This document shows positions 43,492 through 53,066 of a DNA stretch of 64,000 nucleotides, one piece after another. The stretch is from Limimaricola pyoseonensis (lineage in GTDB: Bacteria; Pseudomonadota; Alphaproteobacteria; Rhodobacterales; Rhodobacteraceae), in contig NZ_FNAT01000002.1 in NCBI RefSeq assembly GCF_900102015.1, positions 1 through 64,000 on the forward strand, given 5' to 3'. A program made the position numbers and the translations under genes. How positions within the stretch are numbered: the first letter of the stretch is position 1; each line of letters begins with the position of its first letter. The notes beneath the pieces were generated by a model. That model did no database searches. It saw only the letters and a program-made list of their open reading frames with translations, and was not told the origin of the DNA.

Positions 43492-44136
43492 ATGACCCGA
43501 CAGCTCGACTACCACGAGATCGACCAGATCTTCGCCCGCCTGCACGCGACCGAGCCCGAGCCGAAGGGCGAGCTCGACCACGTCAACGCCTACACGCTCT
43601 TGGTGGCGGTGGCGCTTTCGGCGCAGGCCACCGATGCCGGGGTGAACAAGGCCACCAAGCGGCTGTTCGAGATCGCCGACACGCCGCAGAAGATGCTGGC
43701 CCTGGGCGAAGAGGGGCTGATCGAGCACATCAAGACGATCGGGCTCTACCGCAACAAGGCCCGAAACGTGATCCGCATGAGCGAGATCCTGGTCGCGCGT
43801 TTCGGCGGCGAGGTGCCCTCGTCGCGCGCCGCGCTCGTCTCGCTCCCGGGCGTCGGGCGCAAGACCGCCAACGTCGTGCTGAACATGTGGTGGAAGCACC
43901 CCGCGCAGGCGGTCGACACGCATATCTTCCGGGTCTGCAACCGCACCGGCATCGCGCCGGGCAAGGACGTGGATGCCGTCGAGCGCGGCATCGAGGACCA
44001 CGTGCCGGCGCGCTGGCAGGGCCACGCGCATCACTGGCTGATCCTGCACGGCCGCTACATCTGCGTGGCGCGCAAGCCGAAATGCCAGGCCTGCCAGATC
44101 CGCGACCTGTGCCTCTACGAGGAGAAGACCGCATGA
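43492..44136 (+). CDS. nth: endonuclease III
   Basis: 214 residues from ATG 43492. Helix-hairpin-helix LPGVGRKTANVVL with catalytic Lys, VDTHIFRVCNR with catalytic Asp, and the 4Fe-4S cluster C-x6-C-x2-C-x5-C in CVARKPKCQACQIRDLC at the end. Bifunctional DNA glycosylase/AP lyase for oxidised pyrimidines. Overlaps the sugar kinase gene (ATGA). Confidence 0.97.
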   Translation: MTRQLDYHEIDQIFARLHATEPEPKGELDHVNAYTLLVAVALSAQATDAGVNKATKRLFEIADTPQKMLALGEEGLIEHIKTIGLYRNKARNVIRMSEILVARFGGEVPSSRAALVSLPGVGRKTANVVLNMWWKHPAQAVDTHIFRVCNRTGIAPGKDVDAVERGIEDHVPARWQGHAHHWLILHGRYICVARKPKCQACQIRDLCLYEEKTA

Positions 44137-45116
44137 GCACGCCCACCATCCTCGGCATCGGCAACGCCATCGTCGACGTGTTCTGCGAGGCCGATGACAG
44201 CTTTCTCGACCTGATGGGGATCGAGAAGGGGATCATGCAGCTGGTGGAGCGCGAGCGCGGCGAGACGCTCTACGCCGCGATGGAGGAGCGCCGGCAGGCG
44301 CCCGGCGGTTCGGTCGCGAACACCCTGGCGGGCCTGGGCAATCTCGGGCTCGAGACCGCCTTCATCGGGCGGGTGCGCGACGACGCGCTGGGCCGGTTCT
44401 ACGCCGAGAGCCTCGAGGCGGGCGGCACCCGCTTCGTCAACCCGCCGGTCGCGGGGGGCGAGCTGCCGACCTCGCGGTCGATGATCTTCGTCGGCCCCGA
44501 CGGCGAGCGCTCGATGAACACCTATCTCGGCATCTCGGCCGAGCTGGGCCCCGACGACGTGCCCGATGCCGTGGCCGGCGGGGCGGGGCTTCTGTTCCTC
44601 GAGGGCTATCTCTACGACAAGCCCAAGGGCAAGCAGGCCTTCGAGCGCGCGGCCGAGCTGACCCAGAGGGGCGGCGGCATGGCCGGGATCGCGCTGTCGG
44701 ACCCGTTCTGCGCCGACCGGCACCGCGCCGATTTCCAGCGCCTCGTGCGCGAGCTCGACTTCGTGATCGGCAACGAGCACGAATGGGAAAGCCTCTACCA
44801 GTGCCGGCTCGACCAGGCGCTGACCCGCGCCGCGTCAGAGGGCCGGCTGGTGGTCTGCACCCGTTCGGGCGCCGACGTGGTGCTCATCCGCGGCACGGAG
44901 CGGGTGGTGGTGCCGGTGCGCAAGGTGACGCCGGTGGACGCGACCGGCGCGGGCGACCTCTTCGCCGCGGGCTTCCTCTACGGTCTCGTCACCGGGCGCG
45001 ACCTCGAGACCGCCGGCCGCATGGGCTGCGTCGCCGCGGCCGAGGTGATCTCGCATTTCGGGGCGCGACCCGCGGCCGATCTCGGGGCGCTTTTCGCGGA
45101 AGCCGGGCTGCTCTAG
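44133..45116 (+). CDS. PfkB family carbohydrate kinase (adenosine kinase-like)
   Basis: 327 residues. GIGNAIVDVFCEADD start, GGSVANTLAGLGNLG (about 59-73, substrate-binding GG), and the ATP/anion-hole DATGAGDLFAAGFLYG near 270-285 with catalytic Asp. The pattern matches the alphaproteobacterial proteins annotated as adenosine kinase, though ribokinase-type sugars remain possible. Coupled to nth by ATGA. Its stop overlaps the PAP2 stop by two bases. Confidence 0.9.
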   Translation: MSTPTILGIGNAIVDVFCEADDSFLDLMGIEKGIMQLVERERGETLYAAMEERRQAPGGSVANTLAGLGNLGLETAFIGRVRDDALGRFYAESLEAGGTRFVNPPVAGGELPTSRSMIFVGPDGERSMNTYLGISAELGPDDVPDAVAGGAGLLFLEGYLYDKPKGKQAFERAAELTQRGGGMAGIALSDPFCADRHRADFQRLVRELDFVIGNEHEWESLYQCRLDQALTRAASEGRLVVCTRSGADVVLIRGTERVVVPVRKVTPVDATGAGDLFAAGFLYGLVTGRDLETAGRMGCVAAAEVISHFGARPAADLGALFAEAGLL

Positions 45117-45838
45117 TCCCGCGCCTCCTCGCCCGGCTCGATCCGGCCGCGGCCCTGCAACCAGCGCGCCACGAGGAAGCAGGCGGTGGCCCAGGCCGCG
45201 CCGGCGCTCCAGCCGGCCAGCACGTCGGTCGGCCAGTGCACGCCGAGATAGACCCGGCTCATGCCGACCACGCCCGTGAGCAGGATCGCCGCGGTCAGGA
45301 TGTAGATCTTCATCAGGCGCCGCGCCTCGAGCCGCGACAGCATCACCGCCAGCGTGAAGTAGACCACCGCCGATAGCATCGAGTGGCCGGAGGGGAAGCT
45401 CGCCGTGTAGACGATCGATTCATGCGGCACGAGGTCGGGGCGGGGCCGGTCGAAGAACAGCTTGGCCCCCCGCGACAGCAGCGTGCCGCCGCCGATCGCC
45501 AGCAGCATGAACCACATCGTGCCGAAATGCCGCGACAGTGCGAGATAGCCCGCCACCCACAGCGTCAGCAGCGTCAGCCAGAACACCCCGCCCAGCGCGG
45601 TCATGTCGCGCGCGATCTCCTCGAACCAGAGCGGCCCGACCGGGTCCGACAGGTCGGCCGGGTTGCGCAGCAGCAGCAACAGCCATTCGTCGAAGGCCTT
45701 GGTGTCGCCCTCGACCACCTCGCCGGCGAGTAGGAAGAAGAGAAGCCCCGCGAGCGCCAGCAGGAAGATGAGGCCGAAGCCCAGCTCGGGCGTCCGGCGC
45801 AGCTGCTCGGGCAGGTCGGTGTGACGCGGGTCGCTCAT
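45113..45838 (-). CDS. phosphatase PAP2 family membrane protein
   Basis: 241 residues, about six membrane helices. PAP2 motifs in order: KLFFDRPRP, FPSGHSML and SRVYLGVHWPTD, containing the Lys, Arg, His and Asp of the vanadium-haloperoxidase-like site. It dephosphorylates lipid phosphates such as undecaprenyl-PP or phosphatidate, or PG-P. Lies 40 bp after a sulfotransferase gene, fitting a cell-envelope role. Confidence 0.92.
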   Translation of the reverse strand: MSDPRHTDLPEQLRRTPELGFGLIFLLALAGLLFFLLAGEVVEGDTKAFDEWLLLLLRNPADLSDPVGPLWFEEIARDMTALGGVFWLTLLTLWVAGYLALSRHFGTMWFMLLAIGGGTLLSRGAKLFFDRPRPDLVPHESIVYTASFPSGHSMLSAVVYFTLAVMLSRLEARRLMKIYILTAAILLTGVVGMSRVYLGVHWPTDVLAGWSAGAAWATACFLVARWLQGRGRIEPGEEARD

Positions 45839-45878
45839 GCCGGGCCAACCGGCAAGCTGCGGCGCGGGTTCCGGGCGC

Positions 45879-46694
45879 TCACCGGCCCAGCTCCACATGC
45901 ACCGCCTCGAGGTCGATCTCGCGCTTGGCCGCGCGGTCGGCGGGGTCCGGGCCGTAGCCGAACAGCGCGAAGTCGCGGCCGTAGATCTCGTGCACGAGAT
46001 GGGTCGCGAGGTCGTCGAAATAGGCCGCGACCGGGTGCGCGCGCTCGGGCCCGTGGCCCGCGCTCTCGTTGAAGCGCGGCATGTCGTCGGGGTCGACCGG
46101 GTGGGCGACCTCGGCGTCGCGCAGCACGCCGCGCAGCCCGGTGGCGAGATCCTCGGTGCGCAGGATGCGATCATAGCGGCCGCCGCCCCGGATGAAGGTC
46201 GAGACATGGCCCGAGATCGACGACCAGTGGATGTCGGGCTCCATCGGCTGGCGGAAGCGGATCGTGTCGCGCGCGAAGAGCAGGAAGCGGCGGAAGCTGG
46301 CGATCTGGTCGAAATCGAAGCCGGTCTCCGGATCGCCGGGCTCGACGCCGTAGTCGCGCATGATCTTCGGCACGAGGTTGCCGCGGTAGCGCCGGCCGTT
46401 GCGCTGGATGCCGCAGATCTTGTCGAAGAAGGCCGACAGGATCCGGTCATAGGGGTTGCGCACGCAGGTGAAGGCAAGGCCGCGCCCGGCCGCCACCGCC
46501 GCCTCGATCGGGGCGCGGCTGTGATCGAGGCCCCATTTGTGCAGGCCCTCGCGCGCGTCGTGGATGTCGCCGTCGAACCAGCGGCCGTGATCGGCGTGGT
46601 AGAGGATCTGGCCGATGGTCGAGCAGGCGCATTTCGGCACGACGCGGTAGACCAGCCGCTCGCTCTCGGTCATCCAGATGCCGGGAAACCCCAT
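45879..46694 (-). CDS. sulfotransferase family protein (carbohydrate type)
   Basis: 271 residues from ATG 46694. PAPS 5'-phosphosulfate loop VVPKCACSTIGQILY (about 18-32) and 3'-phosphate motif CVRNPYDRILSAFFDK (about 79-94), the pattern of family-2 glycan sulfotransferases. Transfers sulfate from PAPS to a sugar hydroxyl. Its neighbours are a glycosyltransferase (divergent) and a PAP2 phosphatase, suggesting a sulfated surface glycan or lipid. Confidence 0.88.
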   Translation of the reverse strand: MGFPGIWMTESERLVYRVVPKCACSTIGQILYHADHGRWFDGDIHDAREGLHKWGLDHSRAPIEAAVAAGRGLAFTCVRNPYDRILSAFFDKICGIQRNGRRYRGNLVPKIMRDYGVEPGDPETGFDFDQIASFRRFLLFARDTIRFRQPMEPDIHWSSISGHVSTFIRGGGRYDRILRTEDLATGLRGVLRDAEVAHPVDPDDMPRFNESAGHGPERAHPVAAYFDDLATHLVHEIYGRDFALFGYGPDPADRAAKREIDLEAVHVELGR

Positions 46695-46827
46695 GTGTCG
46701 CGCTCCTGCCGCCGCCCTGCCACGGCTGCCAAGAAAACCGCTCGGCGCGGTGTAATCAACGTCCGCGGGGGCTATCAAGAGGGGCGGCGGCGCGGTGTGG
46801 CGCCGGAACCGGGCCGGGGAGGGCCGC

Positions 46828-48414
46828 TTGGCGCGCATCGCCTTCATCCTGTTGTGCCATGGGCAGGCCGCGCCGGTGATCGCGCAGGCGCGCGCACTCG
46901 TCGCATCGGGCGACGCGGTGGCGATCCATCTCGACGCGCGCGCCCCGCGCGCCGAATGGGCGCGGCTGCGGGACGCGTTCCGTGGCGCCGCGGACGTGGC
47001 GCTGGTGCCGGACCGGCTGCGCTGCGGCTGGGGCGAATGGAGCCTCGTCGCCGCGACGCTGCGCGCGGCGCGGCTGGCGCTGGCGCGCTTTCCCGACGCC
47101 ACGCATCTCTACACCCTGTCGGGGGACTGCCTGCCGGTCCGCCCGGCGCGCGATGTGCACGCGCTGCTCGACGCCGCGCCGCGCGACCGGATCGAGAGCA
47201 CCGATCTGCGCGACGGCGGCTGGGTGCGGATCGGGCTGGGGGAAGAGCGTCTGACGCGCTGGCACCTCGTCAACGAGCGCCGCCGCAAGCGGCTGTTCTA
47301 CGCCCTTCTGGGCGCGCAGCGCCGGCTCGGGATCGCGCGCACCATCCCGGCCGACATCCGGCCGATGATCGGCGCGCAGTGGTGGTGCCTGCGCCGCGCC
47401 ACGCTCGCGGCGGTGCTCGACTTCGCCGACCGGCGGCCCGACGTGGTCCGGCTGTTCCGGCACAGCTGGATCCCCGACGAAAGCTTCGTGCAGACGCTGG
47501 TGCGGCGGCTGGTGCCGGCGGCAGAGATCGAGAACCGCAGCCCGACCTTCCACGCCTTCTCCGATTACGGCCTGCCGGCGGTTTTCCATGACGATCAGCG
47601 CGATTTCCTGCTGGGGCAGGACGCGTTCTTCGCGCGCAAGGCGGCCGCCGGCGCGGCGGGGCTGCGCGCCGATCTCGGCCGGATCTGGAGCGCGGGCGGG
47701 CCGGGCGGCCCGGGCGGCCCGCGCGGGACGGAGGGGCGGGCACAGCTGGCCTATCTTGCCCGGCGCGGCCGGGTAGGGCAGCGCCACGCGCCGCGGGCCT
47801 GGGAGGCGGGCGGCGAGATCGGCGCCGGGCGCGAGCTCACGGTGATCGCCTGCCGCCGGTTCGACCTCGGCAAGCGGCTGGCCGGGCGGCTCAAGCGGCA
47901 CTGCGACTGGCCGGTAATCGACTACGCCTTCGACGAGGCGGCCTGCCCGCTGCCCGATCTCGGCGGGATCGAGTCGAGCCTCGACAAGCGGCAGCTGCAC
48001 CGGCGCAACTTCCTGCGGCTGCTGTTCGAGGTGCTGGGCACGCGGCGGCTGGCGGTCTGCGTCGACCCCAAGCGTCTCGACGTGCTGGGCGACCTGGCGG
48101 GCGCCGATTGCGGGATGCGGCTTCTGGAGATCGACGGCCGCATGGGCGAGGCGCGCCTTGCCGCCCATGCGCGGCGTCTGGGCCTTCTGGGCCCGGCCAC
48201 CCCGCCCGGCGTCGCGGCCGAGATGCTGGCCGCGATGCGGCGCGACATGGCGGCCGAGGACGCGGCGCTGCGCGGGCTCGGACTGCCGCGGCATTACCGG
48301 CTTGCCGAAACCGCCGCGCGGGCCGACAACTTGGCGGCAGTGACGGGCGCGCTGGGCGTGCCCCTGCCGGCGGCCGAGGCGATCCTCGACCCGCCGGGCC
48401 TGTTCGACGACTGA
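46828..48414 (+). CDS. beta-1,6-N-acetylglucosaminyltransferase-like protein with DUF5928 C-terminal domain
   Basis: 528 residues from TTG 46828, chosen because GGGGAGGGCC lies just before it and LARIAFILLCH is the family N-terminus; GTG 46795 would add eleven residues. Core-2/I-branching-type domain (1-270) with TLSGDCLPVRP and DESFVQTL, a linker GGPGGPGGPRG at about 290-300, then a DUF5928-like domain (about 325-520) with nucleotide-sulfate-like features that are less clear. Adds GlcNAc-like sugar to an acceptor. The window places it next to a sulfotransferase. Confidence 0.85.
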   Translation: MARIAFILLCHGQAAPVIAQARALVASGDAVAIHLDARAPRAEWARLRDAFRGAADVALVPDRLRCGWGEWSLVAATLRAARLALARFPDATHLYTLSGDCLPVRPARDVHALLDAAPRDRIESTDLRDGGWVRIGLGEERLTRWHLVNERRRKRLFYALLGAQRRLGIARTIPADIRPMIGAQWWCLRRATLAAVLDFADRRPDVVRLFRHSWIPDESFVQTLVRRLVPAAEIENRSPTFHAFSDYGLPAVFHDDQRDFLLGQDAFFARKAAAGAAGLRADLGRIWSAGGPGGPGGPRGTEGRAQLAYLARRGRVGQRHAPRAWEAGGEIGAGRELTVIACRRFDLGKRLAGRLKRHCDWPVIDYAFDEAACPLPDLGGIESSLDKRQLHRRNFLRLLFEVLGTRRLAVCVDPKRLDVLGDLAGADCGMRLLEIDGRMGEARLAAHARRLGLLGPATPPGVAAEMLAAMRRDMAAEDAALRGLGLPRHYRLAETAARADNLAAVTGALGVPLPAAEAILDPPGLFDD

Positions 48415-48426
48415 AGGAGGTGGCGC

Positions 48427-48792
48427 GTGCGCTTCGACTACGACCCCGAGAACATCTTCGCCAAGATCCTGCGCGGCGAGATCCCCAACAAGACCGTGCT
48501 CGAGACCGAGCATACCCTCGCCTTCGAGGACATCCGCCCGCAGGCGCCGGTGCATGTGCTGGTGATCCCCAAGGGCGCCTATGTCAGCCAGGACCATTTC
48601 GCGCGCGACGCCACGGATGCCGAGATCCTCGACTTCAACCGCACGGTGGCGAAGCTCTGCGAGACGATCGGCGTGGAGGAGGGCTTCCGCACCATCTCCA
48701 ACGCCCGCGGCCATGGCGTGCAGGAGGTGCCGCATTTCCACATGCACATCCTCGGCGGCCGGCCGCTGGGGCGGATGCTCGCTCCGGCCTGA
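48427..48792 (+). CDS. HIT family nucleotide-binding protein (HINT-like)
   Basis: 121 residues from GTG 48427 behind GGAGGTGGCGC. Histidine triad HFHMHIL near 104-110, IFAKILRGEIP start and GRPLGRML end. It hydrolyses AMP-NH2-like phosphoramidates. Twelve bases after the glycosyltransferase stop, so likely cotranscribed by position only. Confidence 0.95.
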   Translation: MRFDYDPENIFAKILRGEIPNKTVLETEHTLAFEDIRPQAPVHVLVIPKGAYVSQDHFARDATDAEILDFNRTVAKLCETIGVEEGFRTISNARGHGVQEVPHFHMHILGGRPLGRMLAPA

Positions 48793-48813
48793 CCGGCCGC
48801 GGGCCGGGCGCGC

Positions 48814-49770
48814 TCAGGCGGCGGAGCCCGCCGCCTGCGCCTTGGAGGTGAGCTGCAGGAACACGTCCTCGAGATCGGCCTCCTCGGTCTTCACGTCCGA
48901 CAGCCGCATGCCGCCGGCGCGGATCGCGTCGAGCACGGTGCCCGCGCCCATCTTCGAGCTGTCATAGGTGAAGGCCAGCGCGCCGCCGGGACGCTCGGCG
49001 CAGGTCACGCCCTCGGGCAGCTCGGGAATCGCAGCGGGGCCGTCCGGGGTCACCACCAGCGTCTTGCCGCTGACTCGGCCGACGAGGTTCTGGGTCGTGT
49101 CACGGGTGATCACCTGGCCCTGGTCGATGATCGCGATCTCGTCGCACATCTCCTGCGCCTCCTCGAGGTAGTGCGTCGTCAGGATGATCGTCGTGCCCTG
49201 CTCGTTGAGTTTGCGCACGTTGCGCCACAGCATGTTCCTGAGCTCGATGTCGACGCCTGCGGTCGGCTCGTCGAGCACCAGCACGCGAGGGCTGTGCACC
49301 AGCGCCTTCGCGAGCAGCAGCCGCCGCCGCATGCCGCCCGAGAGCGAGCGGGCATAGGCATCGGCCTTGTCCGCGAGACCGACCATGTCGAGAAGCTCCA
49401 TGGTGCGGCGCTGCGATTTCGGCACGCCCCAGAGACCGGCCTGCACGTCGAGCGCGCCGCGCGGCGTGAAGAACGGGTCGAGCACCAGCTCCTGCGGCAT
49501 CACGCCGATCGCTGCGCGCGACTGGCGCGGGTTCACGTCCTGATCGAAGCCCCAGATGCTGACCCGTCCGGCCGATTTCATCACCAGACCGGCCATGATG
49601 TTGATCATGGTCGACTTGCCCGCGCCGTTGGGGCCCAGAAGCCCGAAGATCGAGCCCGCCGGGATCGACAGGTCGACGCCCTGCAGCGCCACCTTGGCCG
49701 GCGACTTGGCGCTCGGGGCGTAGGTCTTCTTCAGGCCCTCGATCTCGATGGCGGCTCCGGTCTGCGGCAT
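48814..49770 (-). CDS. ABC transporter ATP-binding protein, no permease nearby
   Basis: 318 residues from ATG 49770 behind AAGGA. Walker A GPNGAGKST, Q-loop MPQELVLDPF, signature LSGGMRRRLLLAKAL, Walker B VLVLDEPTAG, H-loop TTHYLEEA. C-terminal 80 residues are a typical ABC-2 export ATPase extension. Similar to YadG-type export ATPases, whose permease gene usually lies next to it; here the next gene on this strand is absent and HIT converges, so the partner is elsewhere. Confidence 0.93.
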   Translation of the reverse strand: MPQTGAAIEIEGLKKTYAPSAKSPAKVALQGVDLSIPAGSIFGLLGPNGAGKSTMINIMAGLVMKSAGRVSIWGFDQDVNPRQSRAAIGVMPQELVLDPFFTPRGALDVQAGLWGVPKSQRRTMELLDMVGLADKADAYARSLSGGMRRRLLLAKALVHSPRVLVLDEPTAGVDIELRNMLWRNVRKLNEQGTTIILTTHYLEEAQEMCDEIAIIDQGQVITRDTTQNLVGRVSGKTLVVTPDGPAAIPELPEGVTCAERPGGALAFTYDSSKMGAGTVLDAIRAGGMRLSDVKTEEADLEDVFLQLTSKAQAAGSAA

Positions 49771-49877
49771 GTGGGCGTCCTTTCGCGTCTTGTCCCTGCG
49801 GGCGCGGCGGTTAGAATGTAGCCCGATCGAGGCCGGGTCCATTCCCGGCCGCTCCCGTTTGCAAGGCAAGGCCTCTC

Positions 49878-50123
49878 ATGACACTTCCCGCGCCCGAGAC
49901 CAAGATCGTCGACACCTGGCGGGTCGCCTGCGACGGCGGCACGACGGCGCTGGGCCATCCGCGGGTCTGGATGATGATCCCGCACGACACCGGCTGGGTC
50001 GAGTGCAAGTACTGCGACGCGCGCTACGTGCATCGCGACTTCGCCGAGGAAGGCAAGGACGGGCTCGTGGAGATCACCCGCGGCCAGGACCGCTCGGGGC
50101 AGGAGGACGAGGCCAACCGCTGA
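49878..50123 (+). CDS. zinc-finger domain protein (NDUFS6/YlyB-type zf-CHCC)
   Basis: 81 residues. Zinc ligands C (VACDGG), H (LGHPRV) and C-x2-C ([11 protein letters not shown]) match the zf-CHCC family, whose mitochondrial member NDUFS6 is a complex I assembly subunit. Alphaproteobacteria carry this small homologue. Divergent from the ABC ATPase; polA follows 105 bp downstream. Nothing else was seen in that gap. Confidence 0.88.
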   Translation: MTLPAPETKIVDTWRVACDGGTTALGHPRVWMMIPHDTGWVECKYCDARYVHRDFAEEGKDGLVEITRGQDRSGQEDEANR

Positions 50124-50228
50124 GGCGGGGCCTTTCCACCCATCGCAAATCAACAGGCGCGTTTCGCCCCGAAACCGGTTAGGGCTTCGGGCGGGAGATC
50201 GCATGGCATCGCAGCAAGGGACGCGGAC

Positions 50229-53024
50229 ATGACGCAATTCGGCAAGGGCTGCCACCTGCACCTGATCGACGGCTCGGCCTTCATCTTCCGCGCCTACCAC
50301 GCGCTGCCGCCGCTCACCCGCAAGTCCGACGGCCTGCCCGTGGGCGCGGTGTCGGGCTTCGTCAACATGCTGCAGCGCTACATCGAGAACAACTCGGGCT
50401 CGGACGCCGCCACCCATGTCGCGGTGATCTTCGACAAGGGCAGCCACACCTTCCGCAACGATCTCTACGACCAGTACAAGGCCAACCGCGAGGCGATGCC
50501 CGAGGATCTGCGCCCGCAGATCCCGCTGACCCGCCGCGCCACCGAGGCCTTCAACATCGCCTGCAAGGAGAAGGAAGGCTTCGAGGCCGACGACATCATC
50601 GCGGCGCTGTCGTGCCAGGCGCGCGACGCCGGCGGCCGGGTGACGATCATCTCGTCGGACAAGGACCTGATGCAGCTGGTGGGCGACGGGGTCGAGATGC
50701 TCGACCCGATGAAGAACCGCCGCATCGACCGCGACGGCGTGTTCGAGAAGTTCGGCGTCGCGCCCGAGCGCGTGGTCGACGTGCAGGCGCTGGCCGGCGA
50801 CTCGGTCGACAACGTGCCCGGCGCGCCCGGCATCGGCATCAAGACCGCGGCGCTCCTGATCAACGAGTACGGCGACCTCGAGACGCTCTTGGAGCGCGCC
50901 GAGGAGATCAAGCAGCCCAAGCGCCGCCAGACCCTGATCGAGCATGCCGAGCAGATCCGCCTGTCGAAGCGTCTCGTGGCGCTCGACTGCGACATGGCTC
51001 TCGACTTCACGCTCGACGACCTCGAGATCCGCGAGCCGGACCCGGAGGCTCTCTTGGGCTTCCTCGCCGAGATGGAGTTCCGCACCATCACCAAGCGCGT
51101 GGCCGAGAAGCTCGGGGCCGAGGCGCCGGTGGTGCCCGAGGTGCCCGCCGCGGAGGCCGTGGAGCCCGAGCCCGAGGCGCCCTTCGACCACGCCGCCTAC
51201 GAGAAGGTCTCGACCGCCGAAGAGCTGCAGGTCTGGATCGACGCGATCCGCGAGCTGGGCCGCGTCGCCATCGACACCGAGACCACCAGCCTCGACGAGA
51301 TGCGCGCCGAACTCGTGGGCATCTCGCTGGCGCTCGATCCGGGCCGCGCCTGTTACATCCCGCTTGCGCACCGCTCGGGCGAGGAGGGGCTGTTCGGCTC
51401 CGACGCGCTGGTCGAGGGGCAGATGCCGGTGGACCGGGCGCTGGAGATGCTGAAGCCGGTGCTGGAGGATGCCTCGATCCTCAAGATCGGCCAGAACATG
51501 AAATACGACCTGAAGATCCTCGCCGGTCTCGGGATCGACATCGCGCCCTTCGACGACACGATGCTGCTAAGCTACGCGATGCATGCGGGTCTGCACGGGC
51601 ACGGCATGGACACGCTCAGCGAGCGCTATCTCGGCCACGCGCCGATCCCGATCAAGCAGGTGATCGGCACCGGCAAGTCGGCCGTGACCTTCGACAAGGT
51701 CGGCGTGGACGAGGCGGTGAAATACGCCGCCGAGGACGCCGACATCACGCTGCGGCTGTGGCGGCGCTTCCGGCCCGACCTGCACCGCTCGCACGTCACC
51801 ACCGTCTACGAGACGCTGGAGCGCCCTCTGGTGCCGGTGCTGGCGCGGATGGAGCGTTCGGGCGTCGAGGTCGATCGCGAGGTGCTGAGCCGCATGTCCA
51901 ACGCCTTCGCGCAGAAGATGGCGGGGCTGGAGGCGGAGATCCACGAAAAGGCCGGGCGGCCGTTCAACGTCGGATCGCCCAAGCAGCTGGGCGAGATCCT
52001 GTTCGACGATCTCGGCCTGCCGGGCGGCAAGAAGGGCAAGACCGGCGCCTATGCCACCGGCGCCGACATCCTTGAGGACCTCGCCACCGAGCACGAGCTG
52101 CCGCGCCTCGTGCTGGACTGGCGGCAGATCTCCAAGCTGAAATCGACCTACACCGACAGCCTGCAGGAGCACATCCACCCCGAGACCGGGCGGGTGCACA
52201 CCTCGTACTCCATCGCCGGCGCCAACACTGGCCGCCTCGCCTCGACCGACCCGAACCTGCAGAACATCCCGATCCGCACCGAGGAGGGCCGGCGCATCCG
52301 CGAGGCCTTCGTCGCGCCGAAGGGGCGCGTGCTCGTGTCGCTCGACTACAGCCAGATCGAGCTGCGCATTCTCGCCCACATGGCCGACATCGAGGCGCTG
52401 AAGCAGGCGTTCCGCGAGGGGCAGGACATCCACGCCGCCACCGCGTCCGAGATGTTCAACGTGCCGCTCGACGAGATGACGCCCGAGATCCGCCGGCAGG
52501 CCAAGGCTATCAACTTCGGCGTGATCTACGGCATCTCCGGCTTCGGGCTGGCGCGCAACCTGCGCATCCCGCGCGACCAGGCGCAAGGCTTCATCGACCG
52601 TTATTTCGAGCGTTTCCCCGGCATCCGCACCTACATGGACGAGACCACCGCCTTCGCGAAGGCGAACGGCTACGTGCAGACCCTGTTCGGCCGCCGCATC
52701 AACACGCCCGAGATCAACGCCAAGGGCCCCGGCGCGGGCTTCGCCAAGCGCGCCGCGATCAACGCGCCGATCCAGGGCACCGCGGCCGACATCATCCGCC
52801 GCGCGATGATCCGCATGGACGACGCCATCGCCAGTGTCCCCTCGGCGCGGATGCTGCTGCAGGTGCACGACGAACTTCTGTTCGAGGTGAACGAGGCCGA
52901 GGCCGACAAGCTGATCCCGGTCGCGCGCGAGGTGATGGAGGGCGCGGCCAGCCCGGCGGTGCATCTCGACGTGCACCTGCTGGCCGAGGGCGGGCAGGGC
53001 CGCACCTGGGCCGAGGCGCACTGA
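50229..53024 (+). CDS. polA: DNA polymerase I
   Basis: 931 residues. 5'-3' exonuclease (about 1-290: DGSAFIFRAYHALPPL, SSDKDLMQLV, GDSVDNVPGAPGIG), 3'-5' exonuclease (about 330-510) with its carboxylates intact in AIDTETTSLD, GQNMKYDLKIL and AAEDADITL, and polymerase (about 530-931) with SLDYSQIELRILAHM, AINFGVIYG and QVHDELLFEV. Used in Okazaki maturation and repair. All three activities look functional. A hairpin and NYN gene follow. Confidence 0.98.
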   Translation: MTQFGKGCHLHLIDGSAFIFRAYHALPPLTRKSDGLPVGAVSGFVNMLQRYIENNSGSDAATHVAVIFDKGSHTFRNDLYDQYKANREAMPEDLRPQIPLTRRATEAFNIACKEKEGFEADDIIAALSCQARDAGGRVTIISSDKDLMQLVGDGVEMLDPMKNRRIDRDGVFEKFGVAPERVVDVQALAGDSVDNVPGAPGIGIKTAALLINEYGDLETLLERAEEIKQPKRRQTLIEHAEQIRLSKRLVALDCDMALDFTLDDLEIREPDPEALLGFLAEMEFRTITKRVAEKLGAEAPVVPEVPAAEAVEPEPEAPFDHAAYEKVSTAEELQVWIDAIRELGRVAIDTETTSLDEMRAELVGISLALDPGRACYIPLAHRSGEEGLFGSDALVEGQMPVDRALEMLKPVLEDASILKIGQNMKYDLKILAGLGIDIAPFDDTMLLSYAMHAGLHGHGMDTLSERYLGHAPIPIKQVIGTGKSAVTFDKVGVDEAVKYAAEDADITLRLWRRFRPDLHRSHVTTVYETLERPLVPVLARMERSGVEVDREVLSRMSNAFAQKMAGLEAEIHEKAGRPFNVGSPKQLGEILFDDLGLPGGKKGKTGAYATGADILEDLATEHELPRLVLDWRQISKLKSTYTDSLQEHIHPETGRVHTSYSIAGANTGRLASTDPNLQNIPIRTEEGRRIREAFVAPKGRVLVSLDYSQIELRILAHMADIEALKQAFREGQDIHAATASEMFNVPLDEMTPEIRRQAKAINFGVIYGISGFGLARNLRIPRDQAQGFIDRYFERFPGIRTYMDETTAFAKANGYVQTLFGRRINTPEINAKGPGAGFAKRAAINAPIQGTAADIIRRAMIRMDDAIASVPSARMLLQVHDELLFEVNEAEADKLIPVAREVMEGAASPAVHLDVHLLAEGGQGRTWAEAH

Positions 53025-53066
53025 GCCCGCGCGCCGGCCGGGGACTGCCATAGTATCCCCTCATTT

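Noticed and set aside
49878-50123. Toxin or antitoxin small gene
   Set aside because: CHCC zinc-binding pattern and length match the NDUFS6-like family; no partner toxin.
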